From: Variovorax sp. PBL-H6
Lineage (GTDB): Bacteria; Pseudomonadota; Gammaproteobacteria; Burkholderiales; Burkholderiaceae_C
Length of the DNA: 64,000 bases
Direction of reading: 5' to 3'
NCBI RefSeq assembly: GCF_901827155.1
Contig: NZ_LR594660.1
Span: 124,001-188,000 of the forward strand
Position 1 is the first letter of the stretch, and every line of letters starts with the position of its first letter. The notes under the pieces are model-generated. The model saw only the letters and a program-made list of their open reading frames with translations. It was not told the origin of the DNA and made no database searches. This document shows, piece after piece, positions 42,259 through 49,651 of the stretch. A program made the translations under genes and the position numbers.

Positions 42259-43090
42259 TACGACACGGGATGTTCACGCGCAGCTCAAGGCATTGAGGTT
42301 GAACGGCATGGCCGTGGCCTGGGCGGATCTGGTCGAGCAAGGTGGGGACTCGACGCTGGATGCCTCACGCTGGCTGGTGGAGCATCTGCTGCAAGCCGAA
42401 GATGCGGACCGGGCGATGCGCTCGATTGCGCACCAGATGAAGTCGGCCCGCTTCCCCATGCACCGCGACTTGGCCGGGTTCAACTTCGAGGTGTCGCAGG
42501 TGGACAAGGCGCTGATCCAGAAACTCTCAGACCTGTCCTTCACCGACGATGCGCAGAACGCTGTGCTGATCGGTGGGCCTGGCACGGGCAAGACGCACCT
42601 GGCCACCGCACTGGGCATTGCCGGGTTGAGCCGGCACGCCAAGCGGGTGCGGTTCTACTCCACGGTGGATCTGGTCAACGCGCTGGAGCAGGAGAAAGCC
42701 CAAGGTCGCGCAGGCCGCATTGCCATGAGTTTGGTGCGCATGGACCTGGTGGTTCTGGACGAACTGGGCTACTTGCCGTTCAGCCAGTCCGGTGGTGCCT
42801 TGCTGTTCCACCTGCTGTCCAAGCTCTACGAGCACACCAGCGTGATGATCACGACCAACCTGACCTTCGCGGAATGGTCCAGCGTGTTCGGGGACGCCAA
42901 GATGACCACCGCGCTGCTCGATCGGTTGACGCACCACTGCCACATCATCGAGACCGGAAACGAGTCCTACCGCTTCCGCCACAGCTCCAAGGAGGCCAAG
43001 GGCCGCATCAAGTCCAGGGAGCAGGAGCGCAAGACTTCAGCCAGTCAACCCTTGAATGAAGGGAGCGAGAAACCAGGAACGTCTCTATAG
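42251..43090 (+). CDS. istB: IS21 helper ATPase IstB
   Basis: 279 residues. Walker [12 protein letters not shown], Walker [12 protein letters not shown], sensor [10 protein letters not shown]: an AAA+ ATPase of the DnaC/IstB type that selects the target and assists IstA. Confidence 0.93.
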   Translation: MRDTTRDVHAQLKALRLNGMAVAWADLVEQGGDSTLDASRWLVEHLLQAEDADRAMRSIAHQMKSARFPMHRDLAGFNFEVSQVDKALIQKLSDLSFTDDAQNAVLIGGPGTGKTHLATALGIAGLSRHAKRVRFYSTVDLVNALEQEKAQGRAGRIAMSLVRMDLVVLDELGYLPFSQSGGALLFHLLSKLYEHTSVMITTNLTFAEWSSVFGDAKMTTALLDRLTHHCHIIETGNESYRFRHSSKEAKGRIKSREQERKTSASQPLNEGSEKPGTSL

Positions 43091-43180
43091 TTATCCACAG
43101 CTGACCTCCTGCGGAGGCAGCCTTAGCCCCTGGTCAAAATTCAACCGGCACAGCTGGTCAATATTCCATCGGCGCCAACA

Positions 43181-43882
43181 GCCCCAGCCCAGGCGGAGCA
43201 AAAAGTTGCACATGGCGTCTGCGCCGATGCCGTCTGCCTGGAAGTCGAGCAGCGACTTGGCGCCGTCCGACTTCGAGAGCTTCTTGCCGGTCTTGAGGTC
43301 GCAAAGCAACCCGATATGCGCGTACTGGGGCACGGCGGCGTCTAGCGCATCGTAGATGGCGACCTGCTTCATGGTGTTGCTCACGTGGTCGTTGCCGCGG
43401 ATGACCAGGTTGATGTCAAAGTCGATGTCGTCGACGACGCTCGCGAAGTGGTACGTCGGCATGCCGTCCGATTTCAGCAGCACCATGTTCTTGATGAAGT
43501 CGAGGTCGAGCTTCGTGACCTTGACTGTGCCGAGCGCTCGGTCGTCGAACGATTGATGGACCAGGTCGTGCTGCAGAAAGACCGCGCCATCGCGGTGGAC
43601 CGCCCTGCCCTTTGCGACCAGGTCGCCGGCGACCGTTTGGTAGCGGGCCTGCCGGTCGCTCTGCTTGAAGGTGAGGTCGTGGCCGAGCTTGAGGTAGTCC
43701 ATAGCCTGGTAGATGACGTCAACGAACTGGTCCTGCGACTTGGCAGTGTTCGTGTCGTCAATGCGCAGGAGGAACTTGCCGCCAGAGGCGCGCGCGGCCA
43801 GCCAGTTGAAGTAAGCCGTGCGTGCGGTTCCGAGATGGAAGAATCCAGATGGGCTTGGGGCGATGCGTGTGTTGTAGACCAT
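43181..43882 (-). pseudogene. Glutamyl-tRNA synthetase-like gene, 3' end lost at the IS21
   Basis: The ATG at 43882 starts a class I GluRS catalytic domain: RIAPSPSGFFHLGTART (HIGH-type motif), RIDDTN, and KKLSKSDGA (KMSKS). The frame reaches FLLRLGWG and then enters IS21 DNA at 43180, adding about 30 foreign residues. About 233 native residues remain of the usual 460-500; the anticodon-binding domains are missing and are not on the other side of the IS. What remains has both ATP-binding motifs, so it resembles a glutamyl-queuosine-tRNA synthetase in extent, but the break is at the IS and no such function is indicated. It would have charged the neighbouring tRNA-Glu genes. Confidence 0.88.
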
Positions 43883-43936
43883 GGGTGCTCAGAGAAAGAG
43901 GTTCAGGACAAAGTGGCGTGCGCTGATACGCTAGGC

Positions 43937-45064
43937 TTAGAGCAAAGAGGCAGGGCTGGCCACGCGAACTGACGCGCGAATGCTCTTCGATGGCGTGCCT
44001 TCATAGACGCCCCATTCGGTTAGCCGACGCCGGAGCGACTCGAGGCTGATTCCAAACTCCTTTGCAACAGACTCGAGGGATTCGCCAGGCAGACGGCTGG
44101 CCCATCTGGCGCAAATGGCCGCCTGGGGATAGCGGGCTTCGAACACGCGGTTTGCCGCTAGCGTCAGCGCCACGCGATGCTCATGAGCCGCAGTCAGGCA
44201 GTGGGAGATTCTGGCTAGTCTTCGCTTGCCCATCAGTGGTGCAACGCGACTCATCAAGTCCTTTGCCGCATTGCCGTGTACTGCTGCGATGTAGCTTGCC
44301 TTCCACCCAACGCGCGTGGGCGCTTGGTAGCAAACGGTCGTTGAGACGAGGCGGGAGAACCGGGCAACGACGTCCTCGTCGGTCATTTTCAGTGAGACGC
44401 GTGTGCGCCCCTGGATGAAATCGAAGCTCCCCTCCCCTTCAAGTAGCCCAGCTGTCCATTCCAGCGAGACCTCCGACGGCTCGTCAAGGGCCGGGTAGCA
44501 AGCTTGAGTTGGTGGTGAACTTGACGCATCTGAGCATGAGTCATGCTGCGCGGCTCGACTGACCTTGCAACCCAGGATGTTCAACCGACGGGACACGGAG
44601 CTACGGCCAATGCCAACGGAGTTTGAGAACGCCCGAAGCGATACGCCCTCTCCTCGGCCTAACCAAGCCGCCAATAGAGCCGAATCCGAGATGCGGGCCG
44701 ACGCCTGGCCAAGTCGCTTCCTATGCTGGCTGTTTTGAGCGACTGCGTCGAGGCACTCGTCGATACGGATGCGACGACGGACCCCCCTGTAGGGTTGAAC
44801 GAGTTGCATGTAGTAAACCGCTCGCTTGCCGGTGACATGGACAGCGTAGGCCTGCTTGTGGTGCGCCGCCGCTTGAGAAACCGGATGCACCTTCGCGTTC
44901 ATAAGCCCAGCTACCCTCTGCGCAACGTCAAAGTCTGTTGTTTGAAGGCTTATGGCAACGCGCTTGGAGTTTCGCAGGAACGAACCCTCCCCCTCAAGGT
45001 ACCCCGCCAGCCACGCGATAGTCTTGAAGTCCGTTATCAGAAAGGGTGCTCGGCGGTGAGACAT
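43937..45064 (-). CDS. Duplicated LAGLIDADG-type homing endonuclease-like protein
   Basis: 375 residues built from two similar halves. Half 1: AWLAGYLEGEGSF (residues 17-29) followed by about 90 residues of alternating strands, then an HTH (SVGIGRSSVSRRLNILG). Half 2: EWTAGLLEGEGSF, strands including RVSLKMTDEDVVARF, then an HTH (EFGISLESLRRRLTEWGV). LAGxLEGEGSF is the active-site helix of LAGLIDADG proteins, with the Glu/Asp ligand. It is free-standing, between gltX and the tRNA array, so it may cut a tRNA or tRNA-flanking site. The HTH after each half may be a NUMOD-like DNA-binding element. No intron is visible. Confidence 0.75.
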   Translation of the reverse strand: MSHRRAPFLITDFKTIAWLAGYLEGEGSFLRNSKRVAISLQTTDFDVAQRVAGLMNAKVHPVSQAAAHHKQAYAVHVTGKRAVYYMQLVQPYRGVRRRIRIDECLDAVAQNSQHRKRLGQASARISDSALLAAWLGRGEGVSLRAFSNSVGIGRSSVSRRLNILGCKVSRAAQHDSCSDASSSPPTQACYPALDEPSEVSLEWTAGLLEGEGSFDFIQGRTRVSLKMTDEDVVARFSRLVSTTVCYQAPTRVGWKASYIAAVHGNAAKDLMSRVAPLMGKRRLARISHCLTAAHEHRVALTLAANRVFEARYPQAAICARWASRLPGESLESVAKEFGISLESLRRRLTEWGVYEGTPSKSIRASVRVASPASLL

Positions 45065-45109
45065 TGGCAGCTGGCTCGTCGGAGAGGTGGATTAACGAAC
45101 TGAGTTTAG

Positions 45110-45193
45110 TGGCCCGTCCGGAGAGATTCGAACTCCCGATTGCAGCTCCAACTACGGCGTACTGGCTTCGAAGACCAGACCGGCTACGGACGG
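45110..45193 (-). tRNA. tRNA-like gene without a D arm; anticodon loop would read TCG (Arg)
   Basis: 84 bases. A perfect 7-bp acceptor stem (CCGTCCG/CGGACGG), discriminator G and an encoded CCA; a standard T arm (GGGAG-TTCGAAT-CTCTC); and an anticodon-like arm CTGGT-CTTCGAA-GCCAG with T33 and A37, reading TCG. Only eight bases (TAGCCGGT) lie between acceptor and anticodon arms, so no D arm can form, and a 24-base variable region can fold as GTAG-TTGGAG-CTGC. It may be a degenerate tRNA-Arg or an unconventional tRNA-like RNA. It is last in the array, so a 3' end artefact is possible. Confidence 0.5.
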
Positions 45194-45304
45194 ATTTCGA
45201 GGCGCTAGCCCCGAGAGATTTGGAGTCACGTACGGGATTCTGAGCTGGCCCCTTGAATGACAGGACACGGTCTATCGCTTATCTTTCAAGATAGGAGTAG
45301 GACT

Positions 45305-45697
45305 GTGAGTACGACTAGGAATACGGATACCGTTGAAGTGATCATGAGGGACCAGCGCCGTAGGCGCTGGTCCCTTGGAGAGAAGGCCGCACTGGTTCGC
45401 CAAAGCTACGAACCGGGCATGAGCGTGTCGCTGGTTGCACGCCAGGAAGGCGTTGCCGCCAGCTTGTTGTTCCAGTGGCGCAAGCTGGAGCGACAGGGAG
45501 CGTTGACGGCGGTCTCCGCTGGCGAGGCCGTGGTGCCGGCTTCTGAGCTCGCCGCCGCTCGTGCCGAGATTGCCAAGCTGCAGCGCGTGCTCGGCAAGAA
45601 GACGCTGGAGAACGAAATCCTCAAGGAAGCCGTGGAGTACGCCGCCGAAAAAAAGTGGATTGCGCGCTCGCCCTTGCTGAACGGGGACGGCCAGTGA
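45305..45697 (+). CDS. IS2-like OrfA (HTH DNA-binding protein)
   Basis: 130 residues from a GTG start. HTH ([21 protein letters not shown]) and a C-terminal leucine-zipper-type helix ([20 protein letters not shown]). An A7G run at 45648-45655 is the likely -1 slippery site that produces the OrfAB transposase. Confidence 0.9.
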   Translation: MSTTRNTDTVEVIMRDQRRRRWSLGEKAALVRQSYEPGMSVSLVARQEGVAASLLFQWRKLERQGALTAVSAGEAVVPASELAAARAEIAKLQRVLGKKTLENEILKEAVEYAAEKKWIARSPLLNGDGQ

Positions 45698-46587
45698 AGG
45701 CTGTCTGCCAGGCCTTGGGGTTGGCGCGCTCGAATGTTCATCGCCTGCGGACCCGCCCAGAGAACTGGATCGACGCGCGCACACAGAGACCGGCGAAGCT
45801 CAGCGACGCCACGTTGCTCGACGAGATCAAGGCGCAGATCACCGAGTTGCCAACCTATGGCTACCGACGCGCCTGCGCACTGGTGAACCGGTATCGAGCC
45901 AACACCGGCGCTGCGCGCGTGAACGCCAAGCGCGTCTACCGCGTGATGGCGGGCCACGCGTTGCTGTTGCCGAAGGCACCCCGACGGCGCCAGTCCAGCC
46001 GGCCTCACGAGGGGAAAGTGGCGGTCGCGCACAGCAATGTGCGCTGGTGCTCGGACGGCTTCGAGATCAAGTGCGACTCGGGACAGACAGTCACCGCGAC
46101 CTTCACCAAGGACTGCTGCGACCGCGAGATCCTTGCCTTCCGGGCTTGGGAGGGGAAGGGGCTGCCGGGCGAGCCGGTGCGTGAGATGCTCATCGAAGCC
46201 GTGGAAAAGCGCTTCGGCAACATCGATGGCATCCCCGGGACTCACACGCTGGAGTTCCTCTCGGACAACGGCGGCGCGTACATCGCGGCCGAGACCCGGA
46301 AGATTGCTCGACAGCTGGGCCTGAAGCCGGTGAACACGCCCGTGTGTAGCCCGCAGAGCAACGGCATGGCCGAGAGCTTCGTCAACACATTTAAGCGCGA
46401 CTACGTCAGCCGCATGGACCTCGCCGACGCGAGAACGGTGATGGCGCAGATGGCCGCGGCCTTCGAGCACTTCAATGAGGTACACCCGCACTCGGCATTG
46501 AAGATGAGATCACCCAGGGAGTTCAGGCAGCATCGCGCTGCCCAACAGCGTCTTGCTCAGATCGAGCAGGCGCTACATTGCGAATAG
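45655..46587 (+). CDS. IS2-like OrfB transposase (DDE integrase core)
   Basis: 310 residues. Asp in WCSDGFE, Asp in FLSDNGG and Glu in [15 protein letters not shown]: the DDE triad of IS3 elements; [14 protein letters not shown] is the C-terminal signature. Closest by sequence memory to the IS2 group. Probably translated as OrfAB by frameshifting. Confidence 0.92.
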   Translation: MDCALALAERGRPVKAVCQALGLARSNVHRLRTRPENWIDARTQRPAKLSDATLLDEIKAQITELPTYGYRRACALVNRYRANTGAARVNAKRVYRVMAGHALLLPKAPRRRQSSRPHEGKVAVAHSNVRWCSDGFEIKCDSGQTVTATFTKDCCDREILAFRAWEGKGLPGEPVREMLIEAVEKRFGNIDGIPGTHTLEFLSDNGGAYIAAETRKIARQLGLKPVNTPVCSPQSNGMAESFVNTFKRDYVSRMDLADARTVMAQMAAAFEHFNEVHPHSALKMRSPREFRQHRAAQQRLAQIEQALHCE

Positions 46588-46688
46588 CCCGTGTCCTGAA
46601 ATACGGGGGCAAGATCAATTCCAACCCGTGTAATCACCTTGAGAAGGTGACGTCCTGAGCACTAGACGAACGTGACGTAAAAGCTTTG

Positions 46689-46762
46689 CAGAGCTGACGG
46701 GACTCGAACCCGCAACCTCCGACGTGACAGGCCGGTGCGCTAACCAGTTGCGCTACGGCTCT
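46689..46762 (-). tRNA. tRNA-Asp(GTC)
   Basis: Acceptor AGAGCCG/CAGCTCT (one C-A mismatch), D arm GCGC/GCGC, anticodon arm CCGGC-CTGTCAC-GTCGG (anticodon GTC), T arm GCGGG-TTCGAGT-CCCGT, discriminator G. CCA is not encoded here, unlike its neighbours. Confidence 0.85.
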
Positions 46763-46813
46763 GCAAAACTTTCATATCTGACAAAACTGCCCTTGGCAGC
46801 GCTTTCGCGCCGC

Positions 46814-46889
46814 TGGCGCATCCGGTCTGAATTGAACAGACGACCTCCGGCTTCGGACGCCGGCGCTCTATCCCCTGAGCTACGGGTGC
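46814..46889 (-). tRNA. tRNA-Arg(CCG)
   Basis: Acceptor GCACCCG/CGGATGC (one mismatch), D arm GCTC/GAGC, anticodon arm CCGGC-GTCCGAA-GCCGG, T arm GTCTG-TTCAATT-CAGAC, discriminator G, encoded CCA. Confidence 0.9.
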
Positions 46890-46899
46890 ATCGAATGAT

Positions 46900-46976
46900 T
46901 GGCGGACTAGATGGGGCTCGAACCCACGACCTACCGCTGGACAGGCGGTTGCTCTTCTCAGCTGAGCTACTAGTCC
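46900..46976 (-). tRNA. tRNA-Asp(GTC), second copy with C37
   Basis: Perfect acceptor GGACTAG/CTAGTCC, D arm GCTC/GAGC, anticodon arm ACCGC-CTGTCCA-GCGGT (GTC), T arm GTGGG-TTCGAGC-CCCAT, discriminator G, encoded CCA. Position 37 is C, where a purine is almost universal; the sequence otherwise differs throughout from the first tRNA-Asp. Confidence 0.85.
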
Positions 46977-46985
46977 TTGCAAGCA

Positions 46986-47061
46986 TGGCGCGCCATCCTG
47001 GAATCGAACCAGGAGTCTCCAGGTTCGCAACCTGGTGCTCTATCCATTGAGCCAATGGCGC
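46986..47061 (-). tRNA. tRNA-Arg(GCG)
   Basis: Perfect acceptor GCGCCAT/ATGGCGC, D arm GCTC/GAGC, anticodon arm CCAGG-TTGCGAA-CCTGG, T arm CCTGG-TTCGATT-CCAGG, discriminator G, encoded CCA. Anticodon GCG is rare in bacteria, which normally read CGC/CGT with an inosine-modified ACG. Confidence 0.92.
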
Positions 47062-47104
47062 AGTTGTTTAAGGCGCGTCGGCGTCACTCGACACGCGGCG
47101 AATT

Positions 47105-47181
47105 TGGTACTCCGTGCGGGATTTGAACCCGGCCTGCCCAGGGTGAAAGCCTGGTGACCTCAACCAGAAGTCGAACGGAGT
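47105..47181 (-). tRNA. tRNA-Glu(TTC)
   Basis: Perfect acceptor ACTCCGT/ACGGAGT, D arm GAC/GTC, anticodon arm CCAGG-CTTTCAC-CCTGG (TTC), T arm CCGGG-TTCAAAT-CCCGC with one terminal mismatch, discriminator A, encoded CCA. Confidence 0.88.
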
Positions 47182-47391
47182 AGGAAACCTTTAAGATTTC
47201 GACGGATATAGCTCCGCCTCGGTGTCTAAAACCGATGGTCCGCATTGCCAGGGGAAGCTTCCCGCGGCAAGGCAAAACCAAGCTCTCCGAGTCCTGTTGG
47301 ACGCAGCTAGCGGGAATACAGAGGGAGGTGTCGTGAGACTTTGGCCGTCTGAGGGTCCGCCAGCTCACTGGCGGAGACGACCAGTGACTGC

Positions 47392-47535
47392 TTAGGAGCG
47401 CTCGTCGCGCTCCGCACGTTCATCACGACGCTCATCACGAGCGCAGTCGACCGTCCGGGAGACCCGGATGGAAGCGGCGGTGATGTTGAGGGCGTTCATG
47501 ATGTTGCGGTCAGTCAGGTTTGAATGTGTGAGCAT
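47392..47535 (-). CDS. Possible 47-residue ORF with charged repeat tail, upstream of the tRNA array
   Basis: The frame from ATG 47535 (overlapping the -10 box, so leaderless) or from 47499 (MNALNITAASIRVSR) ends in a repetitive RDERRDERAERDERS tail. Codon use fits the replicon. It lies in the leader of the tRNA transcript. Evidence is limited to frame and promoter. The remaining sequence to 47182 is without genes and has a CCGCCAG/CTGGCGG hairpin. Confidence 0.35.
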   Translation of the reverse strand: MLTHSNLTDRNIMNALNITAASIRVSRTVDCARDERRDERAERDERS

Positions 47536-47562
47536 TATAGGTCGCGGAGTTTATACGCGCAA
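47534..47562 (-). promoter_or_regulatory. Sigma70-type promoter of the tRNA array
   Basis: Minus strand TTGCGC, 17 bases, TATAAT. All seven tRNA genes lie downstream in the same direction with 9-51-base gaps (IS excluded) and no internal promoter seen. Confidence 0.7.
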
Positions 47563-47704
47563 GCCTTTTTTAGAAAAATTCGTTCTGCGTGCGGGTGCCC
47601 GGCGTTAGAGGATTTTCGTGGGTGCGGCGTTCACTCCCTCCACTCTTTGACGGCGAGTACTGCTTCCGTCGTGACCCTCTAACCAACCTTTGAAAGGTAC
47701 TCAA

Positions 47705-48100
47705 ATGAAAACAGACTTGTATTCCACTCACCCCCTCCACTGGCAACAGTGTGACGCCTTCGAGTTTCGCGTGCACCATGTACTCCACGCTGAATGCCGG
47801 TACGAAGTCGGGCCAGGAGCGGCCCGCGACGTTATCGACGCGACCTTCTCGCTGTTGATTTCCTCGGCTGGAGCGGTAGCCCGCGCTGAGTTCGCGCGCG
47901 TCGTAGCTGCGAACGAGGCGCTACGATTCCCTGCGCCCTCTGCCGTGCCGGTGCAGGTCGAAGGCATCTTTAAGTTCGCCGGCGAGGACGGGAAATGGGG
48001 GCTGCTTGGTGCAAAGTGGACCATCTGGGTAGCGGAGGCATCTGTCGACTCGGAACTTCCGGCCGCGCTAGAGGACTGGCTACTGTTGCATCCCCGATGA
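47705..48100 (+). CDS. Hypothetical 131-residue protein
   Basis: The ATG follows GAAAGG. Alpha/beta sequence with strands at DAFEFRVHHVLHAECRYEV and helical ARAEFARVVAANEAL; no motif known to me. The leader (about 47570-47700) has an inverted pair GTTAGAGG/CCTCTAAC that would enclose about 100 bases, possibly a structured 5' UTR. Confidence 0.6.
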   Translation: MKTDLYSTHPLHWQQCDAFEFRVHHVLHAECRYEVGPGAARDVIDATFSLLISSAGAVARAEFARVVAANEALRFPAPSAVPVQVEGIFKFAGEDGKWGLLGAKWTIWVAEASVDSELPAALEDWLLLHPR

Positions 48101-48159
48101 GTAGATACGGTTCATCCTGGCGCGAGCCAGGAGTAGAGCGCCGGCGCAGGCCTGTCCGG

Positions 48160-48194
48160 AAAAAAAGGAGCCGCCGAACCTAGGTCCGGCGGCT
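48160..48194 (-). terminator. Terminator of the methyltransferase gene
   Basis: Minus-strand stem AGCCGCCGGACC/GGTTCGGCGGCT followed by CCTTTTTTT. Confidence 0.88.
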
Positions 48195-48219
48195 TGAATG
48201 AAGTGAAGCTGTGCTCCGG

Positions 48220-49488
48220 CTACGCTGCCATCAGCTCCAGGTCGGCCTGAGCCTTCCTTGGTAGCAGCAGCGACTGCACGAAGCCTTCGGCCTGGCGGAA
48301 CCGCGTGGCCCCGCCGAGCACGTACTCGACCATGCACTCTGTCGACAACCACCTGCGGCCAAGCCGTTCAGCAGCGTCCGCGGTTGTGAACGAACCGCCA
48401 AATGGGTCTGCCACCAGGTCGCCGGGCTCCGAGAGGAACTCGACCAGGAACGACGCAAGCTTCAGGGGCATGGGCGCTCCGTGCGCAGGCAAGCCGAGTG
48501 CTCGAGCATCCCGCTTGTAAGCAGTCTGAGCGGCACACCGGTGGCCGTACGTGAGGATGTTCCGCGGAATGCGGCCGGCGGTCTCGTTGCCGTAGCTGCC
48601 AGGCCGAATCGAATATGCACCATCGGAGTTGCTGGTATCGCGGGTCTCGCCGCCACGCTGGATGAGCCTCAGGTGCTCTTCAGTGTGGGCTTGCAGCACC
48701 CTACGGTTGTCCGACTTGACCCGGTGAGGGTCGTTTGTCAGCCAGTAAATTGGCTCGTACGCCACGTTGAGCTGCGTGCGCGCCTTGCTGGCATATTGGA
48801 ACGGGCCTGGGGCCTTCGAAGGGTTCGACCAGATGAGCTCGTCCATCTTGTGGAGACCGAGCCGGTCATGCAGCGCCAGCACCAGCCGCTCGCGGTAGAG
48901 AGAGCGCGCCGGTGAGCCGGGCAGGAAGATGTCGTTGGAGATGTTCAGGCAGATGCTGCCGCCAGGCACCAGGTTGCGAACAACTGGCTCCAGCGTCTTG
49001 CAAATCCAGTCGACGTACTCGGGCTCCGTGGGATTGCCGTATTTTCGGGCGCTGGCCAGAGGATACGGCGGGCTCGTGATGACAAGCGTGATGGGCGAGT
49101 CGATGCTGGCGAAGACCGTTTCGCATGAGCCTAGGATGGCAATGCCCAGCTTCGTGGAGAAGCCGACCACCGAAACTGTGGGCTCGATGCGGTTCAGGTC
49201 CTTCGACGCAGGTCGCGTAAGGCGCCAAACGCCGCGCTCGCCCTCGACGTGCTCGAGGATGCCTGCCTGCTTCAGCGTTTGCTGGTACCAGCGGCACTTG
49301 CGCTTGAACACATTAAATGAAGCGCCTTCTTCGCCCGTGGCCTTGCGCAGGCTCACGGTGTCGTCAGGCAGTTCCATGCCGACGGCGACGGCCTTGTACA
49401 GGCTGTCGTTGTCCAGCGTACCTTCCTGCTCCTTGGAGTAGGCGTGCAGGACGCTCGAGAAGAGGTCCATTTGGTTGTTGGGGGTCAT
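48220..49488 (-). CDS. DNA methyltransferase (TSPPY type), orphan
   Basis: 422 residues. The first 110 form a winged-helix-like region (SLYKAVAVGMELPD, WYQQTLKQAGILEHV). Catalytic motif IV is TSPPYP, typical of N4-cytosine and some N6-adenine methylases of the beta order; the SAM-binding motif I DPFGGSFTTADAA is near the C-terminus. The beta arrangement (IV before I) is clear. No restriction enzyme gene is adjacent. It may protect the plasmid from host enzymes or regulate expression. The promoter shares the GCTACACG/AGGACAACCACAAG leader. Confidence 0.9.
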   Translation of the reverse strand: MTPNNQMDLFSSVLHAYSKEQEGTLDNDSLYKAVAVGMELPDDTVSLRKATGEEGASFNVFKRKCRWYQQTLKQAGILEHVEGERGVWRLTRPASKDLNRIEPTVSVVGFSTKLGIAILGSCETVFASIDSPITLVITSPPYPLASARKYGNPTEPEYVDWICKTLEPVVRNLVPGGSICLNISNDIFLPGSPARSLYRERLVLALHDRLGLHKMDELIWSNPSKAPGPFQYASKARTQLNVAYEPIYWLTNDPHRVKSDNRRVLQAHTEEHLRLIQRGGETRDTSNSDGAYSIRPGSYGNETAGRIPRNILTYGHRCAAQTAYKRDARALGLPAHGAPMPLKLASFLVEFLSEPGDLVADPFGGSFTTADAAERLGRRWLSTECMVEYVLGGATRFRQAEGFVQSLLLPRKAQADLELMAA

Positions 49489-49491
49489 GAG

Positions 49492-49522
49492 GTTGCTTGT
49501 GGTTGTCCTGCTTGCGTGTAGC
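49492..49522 (-). promoter_or_regulatory. Shared promoter/leader motif of the methyltransferase gene
   Basis: Minus strand AGCTACACGCAAGCAGGACA, then ACCACAAG, ending just before the ATG at 49488. Confidence 0.6.
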
Positions 49523-49651
49523 TAGCTCGACCCCGTGACCGCGATTTCTTCCGAGAACCCCGCCTGTCGGAGCGCTTCAACGAAGCACTTGGCAAGCTCG
49601 GGGTCGCTCACTAGAATCGCCGCCCCACTCCGGGGGCCTTTGAAAGTACAC

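Larger units (their letters stand above)
40623..43180 (+). mobile_element. IS21-family insertion sequence, 2558 bp
   Basis: Imperfect terminal repeats TGTTGACGCCGACCGAAAAC (left) and TGTTGGCGCCGATGGAATAT (right, complemented) continue as TGACCA(G), repeated internally as AAAATTGACCAGG near 40675 and TGGTCAAAATTC near 43134, the multiple-repeat ends typical of IS21. istA and istB are complete. Flanking bases (GTATAGG and GCCCCAG) show no target duplication, so the element was probably involved in an adjacent deletion that removed the rest of the gltX-like gene. Confidence 0.93.
45241..46617 (+). mobile_element. IS3-family (IS2-like group) insertion sequence, 1377 bp
   Basis: The ends TGAGCTGGCCCC... 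and (complemented) TGATCTTGCCCC... are imperfect inverted repeats of about 30 bases that share CAGGACACGG. The flanking duplication ATTC (45237-45240 and 46618-46621) marks the insertion point in the tRNA-Glu gene. Both ORFs are intact, so the insertion is probably recent. Confidence 0.92.
45221..46676 (-). pseudogene. tRNA-Glu(CTC), interrupted by an IS in the T loop
   Basis: Removing the IS (45241-46617) and one copy of ATTC restores a 75-base tRNA: acceptor GTCACGT/ACGTGAC, D arm GTC...GAC, anticodon arm TCACC-TTCTCAA-GGTGA (anticodon CTC, Glu), T arm ACGGG-TTGGAAT-CCCGT and encoded CCA. The 5' part is 46618-46676 and the 3' part 45221-45240. The gene cannot give a mature tRNA now. The T-loop G56 in place of the usual C is unusual. 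Confidence 0.88.

Noticed and set aside
43181-43882. Natural glutamyl-queuosine tRNA(Asp) synthetase, which is short
   Set aside because: The frame ends inside IS21 DNA, so the length reflects truncation rather than the short enzyme family.
45110-45193. Allo-tRNA or selenocysteine-type tRNA
   Set aside because: The acceptor/T stems are 7/5, not 8/4, 9/3 or 8/5, and the D arm is absent rather than extended.
47200-47250. Anticodon-arm-like hairpin TCGGT-TTTAGAC-ACCGA that would read TAG (Leu)
   Set aside because: No acceptor stem, D arm or T arm can be built around it.
47401-47452. Short tandem repeats CGTCGCGCTC/CATCACGACGCTC near the tRNA array
   Set aside because: They are explained by the repetitive Arg/Asp/Glu codons of the small ORF on the minus strand.
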